NCBI GenBank assembly: GCA_913041325.1
Contig: CAJWHU010000064.1
Span: 1-8,467 of the forward strand
Length of the DNA stretch: 8,467 nt
Reading direction: 5' to 3'
DNA from: an uncultured Fidelibacterota bacterium
Lineage (GTDB): Bacteria > Marinisomatota > Marinisomatia > Marinisomatales > UBA1611
The notes under the pieces are model-generated. The model searched no databases. It had not been told where the DNA came from and saw only the letters and a program-made list of their open reading frames with translations. Each line of letters begins with the position of its first letter. Positions within the stretch are counted from its first letter, which is position 1. Below, piece by piece: positions 5,053 to 8,467 of the stretch. The position numbers and the translations under genes are program-made.

Positions 5053-7013
5053 CAAAAACATATCTGAAATATCGAAGCAGGATTGTATTTCTATCTTTAT
5101 TCATACTCCTTTCTTGGGCAGGTTTATGCATAAGGTTATTTCAAATACAAGTTCTTAGCGGAGACCACTATCAAAAGGTTGTTATTAAACAATCACAAAA
5201 AAAGCAACCAACCCCAGCGGTCAGAGGTAATATTTTTGATAGAAACAACAGGCCATTGACAAGAAACATAATACATTACACCTTATCAGCCAATCCAGCC
5301 AAAGTGTTGGACAAAAAAAAATTGGCATCCGCCTTAAGTGAAATTACCGGTTATGGAAGGGATAAATACCTAAAAAAATTAAACTCGAATTCAAAATTCG
5401 TTTATCTTGAACGAAATATACAGGGGGATAAAATCAATTCGCTCCAAACAAAAGCAATCCAAGGGCTCAATATTAGCAGAAAGTACCGAAGATATTATCC
5501 ACATGATGAAATTGCTGCACAAATTTTAGGCTATACGAATATGGATGATGATGGAATATCGGGGATTGAAAAAGATTTTAATAATTATCTAAAAGGCGAG
5601 TCGGGTTGGATATACAAGACTAAGGGCTGGAGCGGGAAAGTACAACATAAAAATGGCATGCCTTTCAAGCGTCCAATTAATGGTAGCAATATAAAACTAA
5701 CAATTGATTTAGAATATCAGTCTATTCTCGAGCAGGAGTTGCTCAGAAGGCAAATAAAAACGGAGGCATTATCTGCTACTGGAATTATAATGGATCCGGA
5801 AACTGGAGCAGTGCTTGCAATGGCTTCAACTCCTGGATTTAATAATAATCGCTTCAGCTCTTCAAACCCAGAATATCATCGGATAAAATCTATAACAGAT
5901 CAATTTGAACCAGGATCCACATACAAAATTGTTTCGGCAGTTTCTGGTTTGAACAATAATATTATTAACCTAGAAAATGAGTTCAATTGTGAAAATGGAA
6001 CATACCAATATTACACTATTAAAATAGAAGATCATGGCAATGAGAAAGGCTATGGTATGCTTACTCTTCCTCAAATTATACAACACTCAAGTAATATTGG
6101 GATAATCAAAATGATTGAAAGAGTAGGCCCCAAAATACTATACACCACAAGTAGAGATTTTGGATTTGGTTCAAGAACCGGAATAAGCTTGAATGGAGAA
6201 ATTCCAGGAAAACTAAGCTCATTTCTTGACTGGAGCGCTATTTCTCTTGGTCAGATTGCAATGGGACATGAGGTTGGAGTTACTGCAATACAATTAGCAA
6301 CCGCTTACTGTGCTATTGCAAATGGCGGTTATCTTTTGAAACCAAGGATAATTAAGCAAATAATTGACAATAATGGTGAGTTGGTGTACGAAGAAAAACC
6401 TACCGTGATAAGAAAAATTTCTCAGACAGAAAAAATTAAACAAATACGACAAATGTTGAGAGGAGTCATTATTTATGGAACTGGAAAAAATGCAAACATC
6501 GAAGGCTGGGACGTAGCTGGTAAAACTGGCACTGCTCAAAAGTGGATTAAAGGAAAGTATTCAAATAAGCATTTTGTTTCAAATTTTGTTGGGTTTTTCC
6601 CTTTTGAGAACCCTCAGCTACTAGGATTCATAATGCTTGATGAGCCAAGACAGCCATACCATTGGGGAAACGAAGGAGCAGCTGTCGCATTTAGTTCCGT
6701 AATGAAAAGGATAATAAACATGGACGACGGAATAGCTCCTCCATCTAAAAAGCATCAGGAAAGTTCGGCCTATGTTAATTATGATGCTGATGGTACTGGA
6801 AGTTATATTTCTGCGAGAACTACAATTAATAATTTTCACAATAGAATAAGCGTGCCCGAGTTAAGAGGGTTGAGTATAAGAAAAGCTCTACATACACTTG
6901 AAAAGCATGATTTGAAGTTTAAATTGAAAGGTAATGGAAAGATCACTTGGCAAAACCCCAGTCCTGGAACTATTGTACAAAAGGGTACAGTGTGCACTGT
7001 AGGACTGCAATGA
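5049..7013 (+). CDS. ftsI: FtsI/PBP3-class septal transpeptidase with a C-terminal PASTA domain
   Basis: A 654-residue class B penicillin-binding protein that cross-links septal peptidoglycan with FtsW. It has one N-terminal membrane anchor (about 11-30), a pedestal/dimer domain starting at RGNIFDRNNRPLTRN (59-73), and a transpeptidase domain with all three active-site motifs: SxxK at S290-T-Y-K293 (EPGSTYKIV), SxN at S347-S-N349 and KTG at 492-494 (AGKTGTAQKW). GQIAMGHEVGVTAIQLA (401-417) is also characteristic. The end (about 597-654, ISVPELRGLSIRKAL then NPSPGTIVQKGT) is a PASTA domain, familiar from Gram-positive PBP2x/SpoVD and also found in Bacteroidota FtsI; a low-complexity linker (about 563-595) separates it from the catalytic part. 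The start is GTG within the ftsL stop; the stop overlaps murE (ATGA). A Spo-type role is unlikely; ftsI position in dcw argues for division. Confidence 0.95.
   Translation: MTKTYLKYRSRIVFLSLFILLSWAGLCIRLFQIQVLSGDHYQKVVIKQSQKKQPTPAVRGNIFDRNNRPLTRNIIHYTLSANPAKVLDKKKLASALSEITGYGRDKYLKKLNSNSKFVYLERNIQGDKINSLQTKAIQGLNISRKYRRYYPHDEIAAQILGYTNMDDDGISGIEKDFNNYLKGESGWIYKTKGWSGKVQHKNGMPFKRPINGSNIKLTIDLEYQSILEQELLRRQIKTEALSATGIIMDPETGAVLAMASTPGFNNNRFSSSNPEYHRIKSITDQFEPGSTYKIVSAVSGLNNNIINLENEFNCENGTYQYYTIKIEDHGNEKGYGMLTLPQIIQHSSNIGIIKMIERVGPKILYTTSRDFGFGSRTGISLNGEIPGKLSSFLDWSAISLGQIAMGHEVGVTAIQLATAYCAIANGGYLLKPRIIKQIIDNNGELVYEEKPTVIRKISQTEKIKQIRQMLRGVIIYGTGKNANIEGWDVAGKTGTAQKWIKGKYSNKHFVSNFVGFFPFENPQLLGFIMLDEPRQPYHWGNEGAAVAFSSVMKRIINMDDGIAPPSKKHQESSAYVNYDADGTGSYISARTTINNFHNRISVPELRGLSIRKALHTLEKHDLKFKLKGNGKITWQNPSPGTIVQKGTVCTVGLQ
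6986..7001 (+). promoter_or_regulatory. Short dyad/hairpin at the murE translation start
   Basis: TACAGTG-TG-CACTGTA is a perfect inverted repeat with 7-nt arms. As RNA it could form a 6-bp stem with a GTGC loop, ending at the first base of the presumed murE Shine-Dalgarno (AGGA, 7001-7004). It lies within the last ftsI codons. A role in controlling murE initiation is possible but unproven; chance is a fair alternative. Confidence 0.3.
7001..7004 (+). promoter_or_regulatory. Shine-Dalgarno deciding the murE start
   Basis: AGGA lies 5 nt before ATG 7010. It supports that ATG over the in-frame upstream ATG at 6947, which would overlap ftsI by 67 nt and add 21 residues unlike any MurE N terminus. 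Confidence 0.6.
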
Positions 7014-8455
7014 TAAAAAACCTAAAAGACATACTAGGTAATAATTTTTGTCCTGGTCAAGATTTACCGGCTATCGATATAGCTGGGATAGAAACAAATT
7101 CAGCTAAAATTAATCGAGGTGATATTTTTGTGGCTGTTGTTGGTAACAAAGTAGATGGTCATGATTTTATCAAAGACGCTATTGAGGCTGGCGCCTCTGC
7201 TATTATATCATGCGAGGAATACACAGGTAAAATCAGTGTGCCATTAATTAGAGTTTATAACCCAAGAAGAGCAGTATCCGCTTTAGCAGCAGAGCTCTAT
7301 GGTAATCCATCAAAAGATCTTACAATTATAGGGATAACAGGCACAAACGGCAAAACAACAACAGCGGCTCTGATCAGTTCGGTGCTAAAGCAAGCTGGGC
7401 ACAAAATCGCCCAAATCGGTACTCTGGGATTAATATCAGATGCTATTAATCATTTTGATACATTAACAACTCCTGATGCAATAACATTGCAGCGTACTTT
7501 TTCAAACCTTCTAAAGTCTGATGTTACTCATGTCGTAATGGAGGTATCCTCCCATGCGCTAGATCAGGAAAGAGTGGCAAATGTGGACTTCGATATAGCT
7601 GTATTTACAAATCTATCACCTGAGCATCTTGATTACCATAAAACATTAGACTCTTATTTTGAAACTAAACTAAAGCTTTTCAAGATGTTGCCCCAATCTT
7701 CAAAATCAATCGTAAATACCTCAACAAAATACGGCCAAATGATCGAGGAAATATCGACCACCCCACCTATTTCTTTTTGTGGTAAAAATGATTCGTCCTT
7801 CAATTTTTTAGAGATTGAAATTTCAATATCTGGTATCAGGGGCATAATAAAAGCAGATAACGAACACTACTCAATCAATTCAAATTTAATTGGGCGATTT
7901 AATGCTGAGAATATTTTAGCAGCAGTATCTGTTGCGCATGTAATGGGCGAAAAAAAAGTTGACATACAAAAAGGGATTGAGGCTTGTTCATTAGTTCCAG
8001 GAAGAATGGAACCATTTATTACAAAAAAAGGAGTAAATGTGCTAATTGATTATGCACATACTCCCGATGCTTACGAGAAAGTATTAAAAACAGTTTCAGA
8101 ATTAAAAAATAAAGGTGAAATATTTAGTGTTTTTGGGGCAGGCGGAGACAGAGACAAGAAAAAAAGACCTGAAATGGCTAAAATCGCAGAATCTTACTCA
8201 AAACACTGTTTCATCACGCCTGATAATCCAAGAAGTGAAAATCAATATGAAATAGCATCTGATATCAAAAGTGGTTTCAAAGGGGTAAACTATAGCATTT
8301 ACAATGAGAGAGGCAAAGGGCTACGTAGTGCCATTGATGGGGCTATAAAAAATGATATCGTTCTCGTCCTCGGTAAAGGTCGCGAAGAGTACCAAGAAGT
8401 TAACGGTGAAAAATTCAATTACTCGGACCTGCTCATAATAGAGGAATACTTATGA
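7010..8455 (+). CDS. murE: MurE, UDP-MurNAc-L-Ala-D-Glu:meso-diaminopimelate ligase
   Basis: A 481-residue cytoplasmic Mur ligase adding the third residue of the peptidoglycan stem peptide with ATP. N-terminal UDP-binding part: NRGDIFVAVVGNKVDGHDFI (35-54). ATP-binding P-loop: GITGTNGKTTT (108-118). Substrate motifs: TTPDA (153-157) and EVSSHALDQERV (178-189), then FTNLSPEHLDYH (199-210) and a Lys (K220 in ETKLKLF) at the position expected to be carbamylated. C-terminal part: GRMEPF (331-336), DYAHTPDA (347-354), GAGGDRDKKKRP (376-387), DNPR (405-408) and GKGREEYQ (455-462). DNPR marks meso-diaminopimelate rather than lysine specificity. Oddities: the usual D-S-R near residue 30 reads N-S-A, and the usual GKGHE reads GKGRE. 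The chosen ATG overlaps the ftsI stop (ATGA) and has a Shine-Dalgarno. Its stop overlaps the next gene. Confidence 0.96.
   Translation: MIKNLKDILGNNFCPGQDLPAIDIAGIETNSAKINRGDIFVAVVGNKVDGHDFIKDAIEAGASAIISCEEYTGKISVPLIRVYNPRRAVSALAAELYGNPSKDLTIIGITGTNGKTTTAALISSVLKQAGHKIAQIGTLGLISDAINHFDTLTTPDAITLQRTFSNLLKSDVTHVVMEVSSHALDQERVANVDFDIAVFTNLSPEHLDYHKTLDSYFETKLKLFKMLPQSSKSIVNTSTKYGQMIEEISTTPPISFCGKNDSSFNFLEIEISISGIRGIIKADNEHYSINSNLIGRFNAENILAAVSVAHVMGEKKVDIQKGIEACSLVPGRMEPFITKKGVNVLIDYAHTPDAYEKVLKTVSELKNKGEIFSVFGAGGDRDKKKRPEMAKIAESYSKHCFITPDNPRSENQYEIASDIKSGFKGVNYSIYNERGKGLRSAIDGAIKNDIVLVLGKGREEYQEVNGEKFNYSDLLIIEEYL
8441..8445 (+). promoter_or_regulatory. Shine-Dalgarno of the gene after murE
   Basis: GAGGA lies 6 nt before ATG 8452, inside the end of murE, and supports a real gene starting at the window edge. 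Confidence 0.6.
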
Positions 8456-8467
8456 GAATTGCTATAA
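8452..8467 (+). CDS. Start of the next dcw gene (5' fragment, probably murF)
   Basis: ATG at 8452 overlaps the murE stop (ATGA) and has a Shine-Dalgarno (GAGGA). Only five codons are visible (M-R-I-A-I), too few to identify the product. By gene order, murF (D-Ala-D-Ala-adding ligase) is most likely, and mraY is the alternative, as found after murE in Bacteroidota. The hydrophilic-then-hydrophobic start does not decide between them. Confidence 0.55.

Noticed and set aside
5387..5401. Inverted repeat CGAATTCAAAATTCG inside ftsI
   Set aside because: It has 5-bp AT-rich arms inside a coding region far from any gene boundary, which is expected by chance.
6947..7009. Upstream in-frame ATG extending murE by 21 residues
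   Set aside because: It lies deep inside ftsI, has no ribosome binding site, and adds residues unlike a MurE N terminus. ATG 7010 has a Shine-Dalgarno and fits the 4-nt overlap pattern.

Overview
This AT-rich window looks like chromosome from a Gram-negative bacterium of the Fibrobacterota-Chlorobiota-Bacteroidota (FCB) group. My best guess is Candidatus Marinimicrobia (SAR406) or a close relative such as Ignavibacteria. Three things point there: the end of a PorU-like type IX secretion sortase with a FlgD-like, PNPF-type C-terminal domain; a MurE with the meso-diaminopimelate motif DNPR; and a division-gene order starting mraZ-rsmH-ftsL-ftsI(PASTA)-murE. The taxonomic call is inference from protein style only. 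All genes are on the + strand and tightly packed.

Positions 1-1343 hold the 3' part of the porU-like gene (catalytic Cys, GDPA motif, Ig-like region, C-terminal domain). Positions 1349-3223 hold maf (nucleotide pyrophosphatase), an arfB-type ribosome-rescue hydrolase overlapping maf by 11 nt, and after a 53-nt gap a RodZ-like membrane protein with a cytoplasmic helix-turn-helix.

Positions 3224-3368 form the only substantial intergenic region. It carries a sigma70-like promoter candidate followed at once by a pair of TGGGT boxes in 10-nt register, the layout known for MraZ operators. A second, exactly identical pair lies in inverted orientation just after the rodZ-like stop. Together they make a perfect 16-bp inverted repeat with centres 103 bp apart. 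This is the most interesting non-coding signal in the window.

Positions 3369-8467 are the start of the dcw (division and cell wall) cluster: mraZ, rsmH, ftsL, ftsI, murE and the first codons of another gene, probably murF. Every junction is a 4-nt stop/start overlap (TTGA, ATGA, GTGA, ATGA, ATGA), so one translationally coupled operon is likely. MraZ would autoregulate it, RsmH methylates 16S rRNA, FtsL and FtsI act at the septum, and MurE builds the peptidoglycan precursor. Upstream, RodZ is normally an elongation factor and Maf is often linked to shape or division genes, so maf-to-murE reads as a growth and division neighbourhood. I see no mobile element, CRISPR array, tRNA or rRNA. The content is largely conserved housekeeping, and I found no convincing new multi-gene system.
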